Assembly: GCF_022524485.1 (NCBI RefSeq)
Contig: NZ_JAKXMK010000004.1
Coordinates: forward strand, 124,001-188,000
DNA: 64,000 bases
Origin: Pseudonocardia alaniniphila
GTDB taxonomy: Bacteria > Actinomycetota > Actinomycetes > Mycobacteriales > Pseudonocardiaceae
Direction of reading: 5' to 3'
The position numbers were made by a program, and so were the translations under genes. This document shows, piece after piece, positions 55,645-64,000 of this stretch. The stretch's first letter is position 1. Each line of letters starts with the position of its first letter. Under the pieces are notes generated by a model, which worked only from the letters and a program-made list of their open reading frames with translations, had not been told where the DNA came from and ran no database searches.

Positions 55645-57651
55645 ATGCGAGTCCTCAGCGATGCGCCGTCGACCGAGCGCGAAGCGGTGGTCGCGCTGGC
55701 AGGGTCCACAGTTGGCCGTGACGTCAACGTCCACCTGTACACCGAATCGGCGCGTCGGGCCGTCGAGCATTGGCGGGTGCGCCGTGCGCTGCGGGCCCTA
55801 GATCAGCGGTATGAGGAACAGGTTGCTGCGTGGTTCGTCAAACCCAAGGGCTGGGACCGCGCCAATTCGATTCTGCAGCAGCGGCGAATAGTGCTGGTGA
55901 CGGCTGCGTCGGGATCGGGCCGACGCACGGCGGCGGTCCGCCTGCTGAGCACCGACGACCGTGGCGGCGGTCCGATTCACGAACTGCCGGTCCATCAGGA
56001 GGGTCTCGACGAGCGCGTTCTCGATCGGGACGACGTCATGGAGAACGACCGCTTGCTCCTGGATCTCTCTTCGGCCGGTGACGACATCTTTGATACGGTC
56101 AGCAGCAAGCTCGCCGGGTTCTGGGGCACGGCGCGCGAGCGGCACGCAGTTCTCGTGGTCGTCCTTCCCGAACAGAACGTGCGCGATCTCGACTCCGAGT
56201 TCGCCGACCTGCTGGTCCCCCTGGGACGTCCGGACGGCACATCGGTATTCGAGGGCCATCTTACGTCGTACGGGATCGAGCCTGTGCGCCACGAGCTCCG
56301 CCGGTCCGGGCTGGTCCAGGTGGTCGACCACGGCAGCATGCAGGACATCGCGCACCTAGCGTTACTCGTCCGGCAGGCACAGGACCGATCGCGCCGCGAG
56401 ACGGGTTTCGCGGCGTTGCTCGATCAGGCTCTCGCCGCACACGCCGACCGAGCGGACGATGCTGCGGCACAGGTCGCTGGCCAATCCGGTCGGGGCCGGG
56501 CGCTGATGTTGGCGTCGGCCCTCCTCGAGGGGTCCTTCGCCGACACGGTGTTCGAGGCGGATCGTCTCCTGGTCCGGCTGCTGAACCTGCACGAGGAGCA
56601 GAATCACGAGTTCGAGCAACCGGACCTGCGCAGCCGACTGGGAGAGATCGGGGTCGATATCGGACGCGACGGCCGGGTCCGATTCCAGACGTTCAACTAC
56701 GCCGAGGCGGTGTATCGGCATTTCTGGAAGCACTTCCCAGGTCTGCGGGACCGCTTCCGGGATTGGGTTGTGGAGTGCGGGCGCGCCCTGCCGTCCGTCG
56801 ACGGCGACGACGTCATCGTCGAGCGATACCTCGATGTCTGCCTCAAGGTGAACCGCTCGGCGGACGTCCTCACCGCGGTAGAAGCATGGACATCCTGGGC
56901 GCCGCCCCGAGCAGCTCTTGCGTTGAGCGCTCTCGAACGCGGGTTAATCGACTCCCGCGAGGGGTGGAGGTTCCGCCGACGGTGCTATGAGTGGTCAATA
57001 AACTCCGGTCTTCCCGTACCGCTGGCCCAGGTGGTGATCGCCGCATGCGTCGACGTGATCGCCCCGAACTATCCGCAGCAGGCGCTCGTGCGTTTGCACC
57101 ACCTCAGCCGGCACCACGACGAAGAGGTCGGAACGATTGCGCAGTCCGAGCTCCTCCGACTCGGCAGCGACCGCCAAATCCTCCGTCGACTATTGGCCAG
57201 ATTGGTCAACCCGAAGCGCTCGAACTTACACGAATCGCACGACCGCGGCCTCTTCCTAGCCGTGGCCGACCCCGAACGACTGCTTACGAGGAGCAGCAGC
57301 GGACGTCCGCTACTCGCCGAGGTGGGCGTTCGGAGCGCCCTCGTGCGTGGCTGGGCTGTCGTGCTTAGCCATGGCACCAAGGCCGAATACGAAGGGTATG
57401 TGCGGCAGTGGTTCGAGGTTGCCACGGGCCGGCAGGTGGACGACGGTCTGGACGTCCTGGTAGAGGCTTGTCGAGCCGACTTCGGGGCGTTGGCGACCCT
57501 GGCCTCGGCTGCCTATCGATGGCTGGAGGACACAGGCGGACTGGAGGCGGAGGCACGGCGCCGCACAGTTCGAGGACTCCTTCGTGCCATTGACGACTCC
57601 CTGGAGACGGTTGCTTCCGAAGATGACTGGTTTGGCGAGGGACAATCATGA
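55645..57651 (+). CDS. P-loop-like, STAND-type regulatory protein
   Basis: 668 aa. The N-terminus carries VALAGSTVGRDVNVHLYTES, a V-x-G-R-D-V motif similar to the tail of the preceding protein. From about residue 80: RRIVLVTAASGSGRRTAAVRLL, a degenerate Walker A, and LLLDLSSAGDD as a possible Walker B. The rest is helical and repeat-like, with no classical STAND C-terminal repeats recognised. It would act as a sensor or switch that recruits the small adaptor. The stop overlaps the ATG of the next gene. Family not named; similarity to NLR-like ATPases is inferred from layout and motif. Confidence 0.6.
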   Translation: MRVLSDAPSTEREAVVALAGSTVGRDVNVHLYTESARRAVEHWRVRRALRALDQRYEEQVAAWFVKPKGWDRANSILQQRRIVLVTAASGSGRRTAAVRLLSTDDRGGGPIHELPVHQEGLDERVLDRDDVMENDRLLLDLSSAGDDIFDTVSSKLAGFWGTARERHAVLVVVLPEQNVRDLDSEFADLLVPLGRPDGTSVFEGHLTSYGIEPVRHELRRSGLVQVVDHGSMQDIAHLALLVRQAQDRSRRETGFAALLDQALAAHADRADDAAAQVAGQSGRGRALMLASALLEGSFADTVFEADRLLVRLLNLHEEQNHEFEQPDLRSRLGEIGVDIGRDGRVRFQTFNYAEAVYRHFWKHFPGLRDRFRDWVVECGRALPSVDGDDVIVERYLDVCLKVNRSADVLTAVEAWTSWAPPRAALALSALERGLIDSREGWRFRRRCYEWSINSGLPVPLAQVVIAACVDVIAPNYPQQALVRLHHLSRHHDEEVGTIAQSELLRLGSDRQILRRLLARLVNPKRSNLHESHDRGLFLAVADPERLLTRSSSGRPLLAEVGVRSALVRGWAVVLSHGTKAEYEGYVRQWFEVATGRQVDDGLDVLVEACRADFGALATLASAAYRWLEDTGGLEAEARRRTVRGLLRAIDDSLETVASEDDWFGEGQS

Positions 57652-58907
57652 ACGAGAAGAACAATCTATCCATCGTGCTCTGCGGCGCCGCGATTGTGAT
57701 CACGCTTCTCGTCGGATTCTCCACCGGGTGGAGCTTGGTCACGCTGCTGGTTGGCGTCGTGCTGGCAGGCACTCTCCTTGCACTGCGGTTCCTCATGCAT
57801 CCCAAAACGGGCCCAGAGCCACCTGTTGTGAGGCCGCACGTCCCCGACCTTCCGCTGGACCAGCGGAAGGTCGGGCCCATATCGCTCGAGACCGCGACTC
57901 CAGAGTTCCGTGTGCTCTTCTCGGGCACGGTGCGGTGGCATCCAAGTTGCCGAGCCGAGCCGGCTCGCTCCGTGTCGGTTGGTTCGCCGCTTCAACCCCG
58001 TGCGATGCCCTCACCAGTCTTGGCGACAACGGCGCTGCGCGGCCCAGACGAGCCAGCAACGACAGCCGTGTCGCCTCCGGCTGTGGAAAGCACTTCCGGC
58101 AAGGCCACGCCCCAACAGGATCCGGTTGGACAGACGCCAGCCGGATATCTCAGGGGCGAACGCAACGGCGGCACCGAGCGAGCGTGGCATGCCGACCTTG
58201 GGGTCCTCGCGACGGCGGCCGCAGTTGAACGAGCCGCCGAGATCGTGCGCGGTTCGTCGGCTGCGGACAGCGACATGACAGCACAGCAGCTGGCCAAGGA
58301 CCTGGTATGGGCACGGCCGGATTCAACCGGGATGGTGCGCTGGTGTGTACAGGACGTCGAACTCAAGCTGGCTGATCCGGGTGATGCCGAGCGGCTGCGC
58401 ACATGGTCACGTATCCGTAAGCAGGTGCACGAATGGGAGCAGAAGCGCGAGCACGAGAAGAGCGTCCGCAAGTACCTCGGCAACGATGCCTTAACGACCG
58501 GCGGCACAGCGCTCGTCTGGTGGCTTGCGCGCCACCTCGACGACGACCAGGCCGTCTCTGCTGCTGTCCGCCTGATCAATGACCTTTCCATGCTCAGCAG
58601 GGTGGCCCAGGATCGCTTGGAACCCGGTTGGGTCGAGTCAGCGTTCGTGGTCTCTCCGCCGGCGCCTCTCGATTTCGATGGCGATGGTGTTGACCGCCTG
58701 GATCTCGTCGTCGCGACCGGTGAGCTGCTGGAGCGCCTGTTCCCCGATTCAGACGACCAGCGCATGATGTTCGCTCGGAGCCTCGCATCGATCGCCGAGC
58801 GAAGTGGGCAGTCGGACTATGCGACGCGCGTGCGCGCCCTGTTCGGAGTGCCGGACCTCGACGGCAATCCGCCTGAGCCCCCTGGTGAGGAGCCGCAGGA
58901 CGGCTGA
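57648..58907 (+). CDS. Membrane-anchored protein of unknown function (cassette third gene)
   Basis: 419 aa. Two membrane helices at residues about 8-50 (SIVLCGAAIVITLLVGFSTG and SLVTLLVGVVLAGTLLALRFL), then a beta-rich part (PEFRVLFSGTVRWHPS), a Pro/Thr/Ser-rich linker, and a helical domain with a basic/charged coiled segment (WSRIRKQVHEWEQKREHEKSVRKYL). A band-7/SPFH-like fold is possible for the part after the helices, not proven. Its ATG overlaps the stop of the STAND-like gene (ATGA), so the two are translated in step; it may be the membrane effector of the cassette. Confidence 0.6.
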   Translation: MNEKNNLSIVLCGAAIVITLLVGFSTGWSLVTLLVGVVLAGTLLALRFLMHPKTGPEPPVVRPHVPDLPLDQRKVGPISLETATPEFRVLFSGTVRWHPSCRAEPARSVSVGSPLQPRAMPSPVLATTALRGPDEPATTAVSPPAVESTSGKATPQQDPVGQTPAGYLRGERNGGTERAWHADLGVLATAAAVERAAEIVRGSSAADSDMTAQQLAKDLVWARPDSTGMVRWCVQDVELKLADPGDAERLRTWSRIRKQVHEWEQKREHEKSVRKYLGNDALTTGGTALVWWLARHLDDDQAVSAAVRLINDLSMLSRVAQDRLEPGWVESAFVVSPPAPLDFDGDGVDRLDLVVATGELLERLFPDSDDQRMMFARSLASIAERSGQSDYATRVRALFGVPDLDGNPPEPPGEEPQDG

Positions 58908-59366
58908 TTGAACGAGTCGCCGGTGGCGGATTGGGCACAGCGAGGTGGAGTAGGCCGAGTTGAATTGCGGTACGCCGCTCCTAGCGGGTGCGCAGGCGTT
59001 TGTGAAGCAACTGCTTCGCGGTGTAGAGCTGCCGGGGAAGGGGTGGCGGACGGAAGGCCTTCCAAACTGGCCGCACCAGGGACGAGTAGAGGGGTAAGTG
59101 TCTCTCGTACGTCTTGCGTCATCCTAGTTTGCAGCAGGGCCACGAGATCGTCTGCATCCGAGAGTATCGTTGAATGCCCAGACTCGATCGCCTTATCTTG
59201 TCGTCGCCGTGCACGATTGCATTACGGGACTGCTCGATGCGGTCGAACTTCGCTCGCGCTCGTGCTTTAGGCCCGATCGGTTCCACGACGTCCTTGGACG
59301 TGCGCAACGGGCGTGTCGGTCAATGCCGCCAGCATCACGGTGGCTCGATGGGACTTTCGAAGTGGC
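58908..59366. other. Convergent gap between cassette and giant-protein operon
   Basis: About 460 bp with no gene. Terminators of both convergent operons should lie here; I could not identify a clear hairpin with a T tract. Confidence 0.4.
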
Positions 59367-60518
59367 TTAGGTCGTGCTGCCAGTGTTGTCCTCCCCCACG
59401 TGCGAGCGAACCACTACACCGACTCGGAACCGGCTCTCGCCGATGACGCCGAGCAGCAACTCGAGTAGGTCCGCGCGCAATAGCAGGTCGGCCCCATCGA
59501 TGGCGGGGAAGACCGGGTGGTAGCTGCCATCATGGACGAGGTGGCCACGCCATAGACGGCCCACCACGGCAGGGCCGTGTTGATCGCTGAGGCTGAAGCC
59601 GCAGACGCCCGACGTCGGTTCGAGTCCAAGCGTCACGATGAGGGGAAGTGCGGGGACTAGCAAGAACTGTGGCTCACCGAGACCGGTGGCCCCGAGACGG
59701 CTTTCGCCAAGAGCGGCAACCGCCCAGCTGTTGGTCTTCAGGACTGCAGCCGCCCGCTCTGCGTTTGTAGTTGCGTCGATGTGCTGCCACGGCACGGTCC
59801 AGACCTGCCACGGTATCGACATGAACGGGAGCGATCCTTCCGGACGTTCCCTGTCGGCTATCTCAAGCCCAACCCCTATAAGTATGGAGCGGTTGGGCCG
59901 CTCGGGGTAGCGGTGTCGAGGCGTCCTCTGCCGCTCGATCAGTCCGATCTGTACCCAGCCGACGTGGGGGCCAGCCTCAACGCGGGCTAGCGCCGCGGCG
60001 CCGCCCGGCAGGCCGCGCAGGTTGACGGTCGCATCGAGGCCCGGCGGCGGCCACAAGGTGTCGTTGCGGGGATCGCTGGCCCACGGGGCGGGTGTGATTG
60101 ACCACTGCAGGGGTTGGGGCCGGGTCAGCGGCCGGGGGACTCGGGCGAGTTCGGCGCGGATTGCGAGTCGGGGATCGTCGCCCAGTCTGCGGGCGGCGTC
60201 GCGCTCGAAGGATTGGGCGTCGCCAATATGCCCGTTCTGCGCCATTGCCATCCGAATCCCCGCTGCGGCGTGCTGCAGGGCGTCTTCGGCGGCCGCTTCA
60301 TAGGCGAGGTACGCGTCGGGGATCGCTGTGCTGCTTGGATGCCGAAGTTGACTAAGCTGACCTCGAATGAGCTGCTCGTATTCGCCTGTCTCCAGTACTC
60401 CTGCGGCGAGGGCAATGACGGCCTGCCGAAGCCCAGGCAGATTGCCAGCGAAGTTGAGCCGGTCCCCGAGGAGCCCGTCTACGAGGTGGGCGGCCTGTGT
60501 CTTCCCATTGTCGCTCAT
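59367..60518 (-). CDS. Unknown protein coupled to the giant STAND-like gene
   Basis: 383 aa from ATG 60518, which overlaps the stop of the upstream gene (ATGA). A helical N-terminal third (LVDGLLGDRLNFAGNLPGLRQAVIALAAGVL) and a beta-rich C-terminal part with many aromatics (PFMSIPWQVWTVPWQHID, HLVHDGSYHPVFPAIDGADLLLRADLLELLLGV). No catalytic motif recognised. The N-terminal helix with LPGLRQAVIALA is reminiscent of effector-associated domains in bacterial NLR systems, but that is speculative. Confidence 0.55.
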   Translation of the reverse strand: MSDNGKTQAAHLVDGLLGDRLNFAGNLPGLRQAVIALAAGVLETGEYEQLIRGQLSQLRHPSSTAIPDAYLAYEAAAEDALQHAAAGIRMAMAQNGHIGDAQSFERDAARRLGDDPRLAIRAELARVPRPLTRPQPLQWSITPAPWASDPRNDTLWPPPGLDATVNLRGLPGGAAALARVEAGPHVGWVQIGLIERQRTPRHRYPERPNRSILIGVGLEIADRERPEGSLPFMSIPWQVWTVPWQHIDATTNAERAAAVLKTNSWAVAALGESRLGATGLGEPQFLLVPALPLIVTLGLEPTSGVCGFSLSDQHGPAVVGRLWRGHLVHDGSYHPVFPAIDGADLLLRADLLELLLGVIGESRFRVGVVVRSHVGEDNTGSTT

Positions 60519-63500
60519 GCCGGTCCCTCTCTGGGGGTGTCAGCCAGGGCAAGCCGAAGGGCTGGATGAGCTGCCGTGGCGGGAGGGGTGGGGATGGGGC
60601 GGCCCGCGTTCGCCAGGATGTCAGCGGCCAGTGCCCGTACGGAGAGCGGATCGCTCCGGGCCAGAAGTGTCAGCTGCGTGGCGAGGTCATCGGCTAGCTC
60701 TCCGTCTCGGGTGCCCTCCCGCACCACGGTCAGCAGCCAGGTAAGAGGACCGGCGCCGAGGTCGGCGGTGAGGACGTGCGAGATCGCGGCCTGCGCCTCC
60801 GTCGGCCGGGCAGCGAGGAGGGCGGTGGCGGCGACAAGGGCACGGCGACGATCGTCGCGGGCTGGCATGGCGAGGGTCGCCAGGGCGAGGCGGGTCAGTC
60901 CGATGTCTGTGCTCGACCGTGAGGGGGAAGCGATCGTCGGCTCATACGTCTCGGTGTTGTCGTAGGGAGTGCTGCCCGGGAGCCGCTGCTCGATGACCTC
61001 GAAGGCGATGTCCCAACAGGAAAAGGCGCTGTGCAGGTGAGAGTCGGCTGGATGGGGGGACTGGGCGGCGAACGCTGCGACCAGTGCCTCGGTGACGCCG
61101 CGGGTCCCGTACTGCCTGCCTCCGATGGTCGTGGCGACCTGGTCAGCGAGGATGCGGGTCGCTATGTCGGCGTCGAGCGCGACGGCACTCTGCCAGAGGT
61201 CGGGGCGATCGCGGCCAGCGAAGGTGAGCCAGCCGCCGCCGCGGATCTTGGTAAAGGCCAGGGTGTATGCCGCGCTGGCGAGGCGGATGAGCGTCTGCGG
61301 GGCGTCATCGCGTCGGAGGTCAATGCCTGTGGCGAGGTCAGCGAGCACGGCGGTGTCGCTGAGACCGTTGAATTCCTCGACGACGCGGTGGAGGAGACCG
61401 GTCGCTGCATCGGCGCCATCCTCGGTGGCAACCTGGAGAAGCCGCCAGCCGATGGCGTTGGTGAGTGCATCGGCGGCCCAACGGGGAGAGGCAGGATCGT
61501 CGTTGTAGGGCTTACTCGCATGATCCCGGATTGCGGGGACTACGCCAGCGGCGCCATCTGGCAGTTCTGGCCGCTGGTTGGCATGCAGCACCTGTGCGAG
61601 CGTGGGCTGGCTGCGGGAGTTCCAGCGGGAGGCGTGCTCGGCCCCCGGCTTCGACGGGCGGGGAGGCGCGCCGTCTCCGCCGAGCCGATGTGCGGCATCG
61701 CGAAGGGCTCGGTCTGGCTCGGGGCCTTCGGCATTTGACGCGTACATCAGTGGCTGGTCGTCGTAGGTGGCGCTGATCGCGTTCGCCAGGACGGGGAGAA
61801 CACCGACTGACCGTGCCGGGTCATCACCGGATAGTTTGGCGAGCCGGTCCAGCAACGCGATGTCGCCGTCGAGGCTGCGGCCGCCGGGGCCAGCGGTGAC
61901 TCGCAGTGCGGCCAGGATGATGGGGTCTGCCTCGGCGGCCTGGTTGCGAAGCAGCTGGTTATGGGCGGCGTCGGCGCGCGCGTCTTCAAGGCCGGCCTCG
62001 GCGAGCAGCACCGAGGCAGCTAGGTCTGCGGCTGCCAGGGGGTCGAGGTCCGCCAGATGACGCCACCAGTCAACGGGCGTCTGTGAGGTGCCGCGCCCGT
62101 CCGTGTGCTGCCTGACGAGGTAGGTCAGGCGGCGGATGCGAGCTAGCCTGGCGCGCGCCTCTGAGGGGTTGACGGCGGCGAGGTTGGGCAGCGGGTCGAG
62201 TAGCTCATAGATGGTGGCGTCTTTGTGGCTCCCGTAGCAGGCCATGTAGCGCGCGGCTCGTTGCCAGCACCGGAGCGCTTCACCGCGGTCGCCTGCGGTC
62301 ACACTGATTCGGGCCATTTCGAGTTCGAAGGCGGCGAGCTGTGGGTAGGGCGTGCCTCGCTGGACCTCGGTGTGCCGCAGCTGATCTGTGAGCCGGTGGA
62401 GGACGGGGGCGCAGGTCCGGCCCATCGTGCGGCTGAGCAACGCGAGCAGGTCGGTGGTGATAAGCGGACCCGCGGGCGGCGTGCCCAGGTTCGACGTCGT
62501 GGTCGTGCCATCGCTGATCGCGGCCAACGAGGCGAGGGCAGGCTCCAAGTCGGCTTCAGCCAAGAGAGCGACGGCCTCCTGAAGAACCTGATGCACCTGA
62601 CCGTGGATGGGCCACAGGTCGGAGGCGCGCGGGCGGCCCGTGAACGGTTGCGCTGCCTCAGCAAGCCGATCGAGGGCGACCCGCACGGCCGTAGACGCCG
62701 CATCTGGGAGGATCGCGCCGGCTTCCACGTCGCGTCGGAGGCCGACGGTCGTGACAACGAAGCGCAGCCATGCGCGGTAGAACCCGGCACCCTCTAGCTC
62801 GGGGAGCAGGCGCATGGGCGAATACGGGTCTACTTCTCGAGCAAGCGTGATCTGTGCCAGCCATCGTCGGACTACGTCGGGCCGGTCGACGCCGCTCTCA
62901 CGCAGCACCTCGGCCGTGGTCTCGCGCAGCGTCGTGTCAATGTCAGAGCCGAGGACCGTGTCCGCGACGTCGGAGGCAGGAACGCCGTATCGCAGCATCC
63001 GAAGAGGATCTGTGGTAGGCGATGCCTTCCACGCTTCGGCGGCAAGTGTGTGGGGAGATGGGAGATCGTGCCGTCCGGCGGCTGAGAGGTCGGCAAGGTG
63101 GAGGAGGACCTCGGCGCGTCGCGTCGGCGGGCCGACAAGCCGGGCGCCATCCAGCAGCGGTGCTGCGCCCAGCCCGTCGACTAGGACGTCTAGTAGGCGA
63201 GGGAGCGGCGGCATGCTGTCCCTTGTGAGGTGGTCTGCGAGGCGTCTGGCCATCTCCTCAGTCGTGCTCTCGTTGACCTTGTCGGTCTCTTGCTCGTTGG
63301 CCCGTCGGTTGGGCAGCCGTAGGCGGCCCCGCTGCACGGCCAGGTAGAGATCGTGATCTTGGTCGAGACCGTACTCGACGTTGTCTCGGCCGCGGGCCTC
63401 TTCCCAGGCGGTGAGGTACGTGTCCCAGGGGGCGGCAGCGCCAGCTACGTCGACCGCGGCGCAAAGCTGTAGGCCCCACCGCGCGGGGACGGTCGGGAGC

Positions 63501-64000
63501 CCGTCGTACAGCAAGCTCGCGGCCACAGCATCGGCGCCGAGGAGAGCGACGAGCACGTCGGCGTAGTCGACGATCGTGTTAGGGATCCCCTCGGCCTCAT
63601 AGGTGTCGGCGGCACTGCGGAGCTGGGCCAGGCGGACCAGGCCAGGCCAGTCGCGGTGGGCCGCGTGGCGCCGCGCCGCGAGGTTGAGGACATGTGAAAT
63701 GGCCGTCGGCGGCTGCAGTCCGGCGATCGCCTGGGATAGGAAGTCAGGCCCGATTAGGGTGGCCAGGTCGTCGTGGCGGTCAAGCGCGATGAGCAGCTCG
63801 GGAAGATGGCGAAACGCCCGAGCATCGGTAAAGAACCCGCGCTGTACTAGCCAAGCGGCCGCCGCATCGCGGACCGTGGTCAGCCATAACCCGTCGCCGA
63901 TATCACGGCGGACGAAGCGGCTGAAGCTCTCGTGGTGGATCTTCAGTCCGCCGATGCCGGGCTGCTGTGTGACGATCGGCGCCACAGTGCTGAGTGCAGC
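60515..64000 (-). CDS. Giant STAND/Avs-like protein, N-terminus beyond window
   Basis: At least 1,160 aa; the frame is open to the right edge. From the edge: LKIHHESFSRFVRRDIGDG, the typical winged-helix/arm segment that follows a STAND NTPase module ('hHESFrrf'), then about 1,100 residues of helical repeats with no other recognised domain. In Avs (AVAST)-type and related NLR-like proteins such a tail senses phage proteins. The NTPase and the effector domain would be outside the window, so the call rests on architecture. It is co-translated with the 383-aa gene downstream. Confidence 0.55.
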   Translation of the reverse strand, partial: AALSTVAPIVTQQPGIGGLKIHHESFSRFVRRDIGDGLWLTTVRDAAAAWLVQRGFFTDARAFRHLPELLIALDRHDDLATLIGPDFLSQAIAGLQPPTAISHVLNLAARRHAAHRDWPGLVRLAQLRSAADTYEAEGIPNTIVDYADVLVALLGADAVAASLLYDGLPTVPARWGLQLCAAVDVAGAAAPWDTYLTAWEEARGRDNVEYGLDQDHDLYLAVQRGRLRLPNRRANEQETDKVNESTTEEMARRLADHLTRDSMPPLPRLLDVLVDGLGAAPLLDGARLVGPPTRRAEVLLHLADLSAAGRHDLPSPHTLAAEAWKASPTTDPLRMLRYGVPASDVADTVLGSDIDTTLRETTAEVLRESGVDRPDVVRRWLAQITLAREVDPYSPMRLLPELEGAGFYRAWLRFVVTTVGLRRDVEAGAILPDAASTAVRVALDRLAEAAQPFTGRPRASDLWPIHGQVHQVLQEAVALLAEADLEPALASLAAISDGTTTTSNLGTPPAGPLITTDLLALLSRTMGRTCAPVLHRLTDQLRHTEVQRGTPYPQLAAFELEMARISVTAGDRGEALRCWQRAARYMACYGSHKDATIYELLDPLPNLAAVNPSEARARLARIRRLTYLVRQHTDGRGTSQTPVDWWRHLADLDPLAAADLAASVLLAEAGLEDARADAAHNQLLRNQAAEADPIILAALRVTAGPGGRSLDGDIALLDRLAKLSGDDPARSVGVLPVLANAISATYDDQPLMYASNAEGPEPDRALRDAAHRLGGDGAPPRPSKPGAEHASRWNSRSQPTLAQVLHANQRPELPDGAAGVVPAIRDHASKPYNDDPASPRWAADALTNAIGWRLLQVATEDGADAATGLLHRVVEEFNGLSDTAVLADLATGIDLRRDDAPQTLIRLASAAYTLAFTKIRGGGWLTFAGRDRPDLWQSAVALDADIATRILADQVATTIGGRQYGTRGVTEALVAAFAAQSPHPADSHLHSAFSCWDIAFEVIEQRLPGSTPYDNTETYEPTIASPSRSSTDIGLTRLALATLAMPARDDRRRALVAATALLAARPTEAQAAISHVLTADLGAGPLTWLLTVVREGTRDGELADDLATQLTLLARSDPLSVRALAADILANAGRPIPTPPATAAHPALRLALADTPREGPA

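Overview
The window is high-GC actinomycete DNA. Many starts are GTG or TTG, promoters look leaderless, there are several luciferase-like flavin oxidoreductases, the fumarate reductase membrane subunits are of the mycobacterial kind, and one gene is a BlaC-like Tat lipoprotein beta-lactamase. A Pseudonocardiaceae host is my best guess, but no rRNA or tRNA gene is present to prove it.

Region 1 (1-14,430) is catabolic chromosome: a luciferase-like oxidoreductase, an IclR regulator divergent from an FMN hydroxy-acid oxidase, an orphan branched-chain-type solute-binding lipoprotein, an aromatic-ring FAD monooxygenase convergent with an SDR, an ATZ/TRZ amidohydrolase, a DUF1275 membrane protein, a gamma-glutamyltransferase and an SNF2 helicase. 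Region 2 (14,800-20,960) is a compact amino-acid catabolism module: PucR regulator, divergent alanine dehydrogenase, class III aminotransferase and APC permease. Region 3 (20,950-28,400) holds an FAD monooxygenase, a beta-lactam cluster (LysR and a serine hydrolase divergent from a class A beta-lactamase), a frameshifted APC permease and a GCS2 ligase. Region 4 (28,500-34,840) is a tightly overlapping frdABCD operon with a small Cys-rich gene in front and an acyltransferase behind, then another flavin monooxygenase.

Region 5 (about 34,840-53,510) is accessory DNA: many remnants, three copies of a 35-bp repeat resembling a tRNA-Leu 3' end, an RNase HI with a zinc-finger-like head, an orphan eCIS-type DUF4157 protein with a possible toxin tail, a pseudogenised methyltransferase, an IS3 scrap, and a degenerate tyrosine recombinase behind an AbrB-like gene just inside the rightmost repeat. 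At its centre is a large near-perfect inverted repeat that mirrors two divergent genes down to the start codons and lies beside a two-component pair.

Region 6 (53,800-64,000) looks like a defence or conflict island of poorly characterised genes: a PD-(D/E)xK nuclease-like protein; a three-gene cassette made of a small protein with a RHIM/amyloid-like Gly/Val/Asp tail, a 668-aa P-loop-like protein whose N-terminus carries a similar motif, and a membrane-anchored protein; and, convergent to it, a two-gene operon with a giant STAND-like helical protein that runs off the window. This cassette is the best candidate for an undescribed system.
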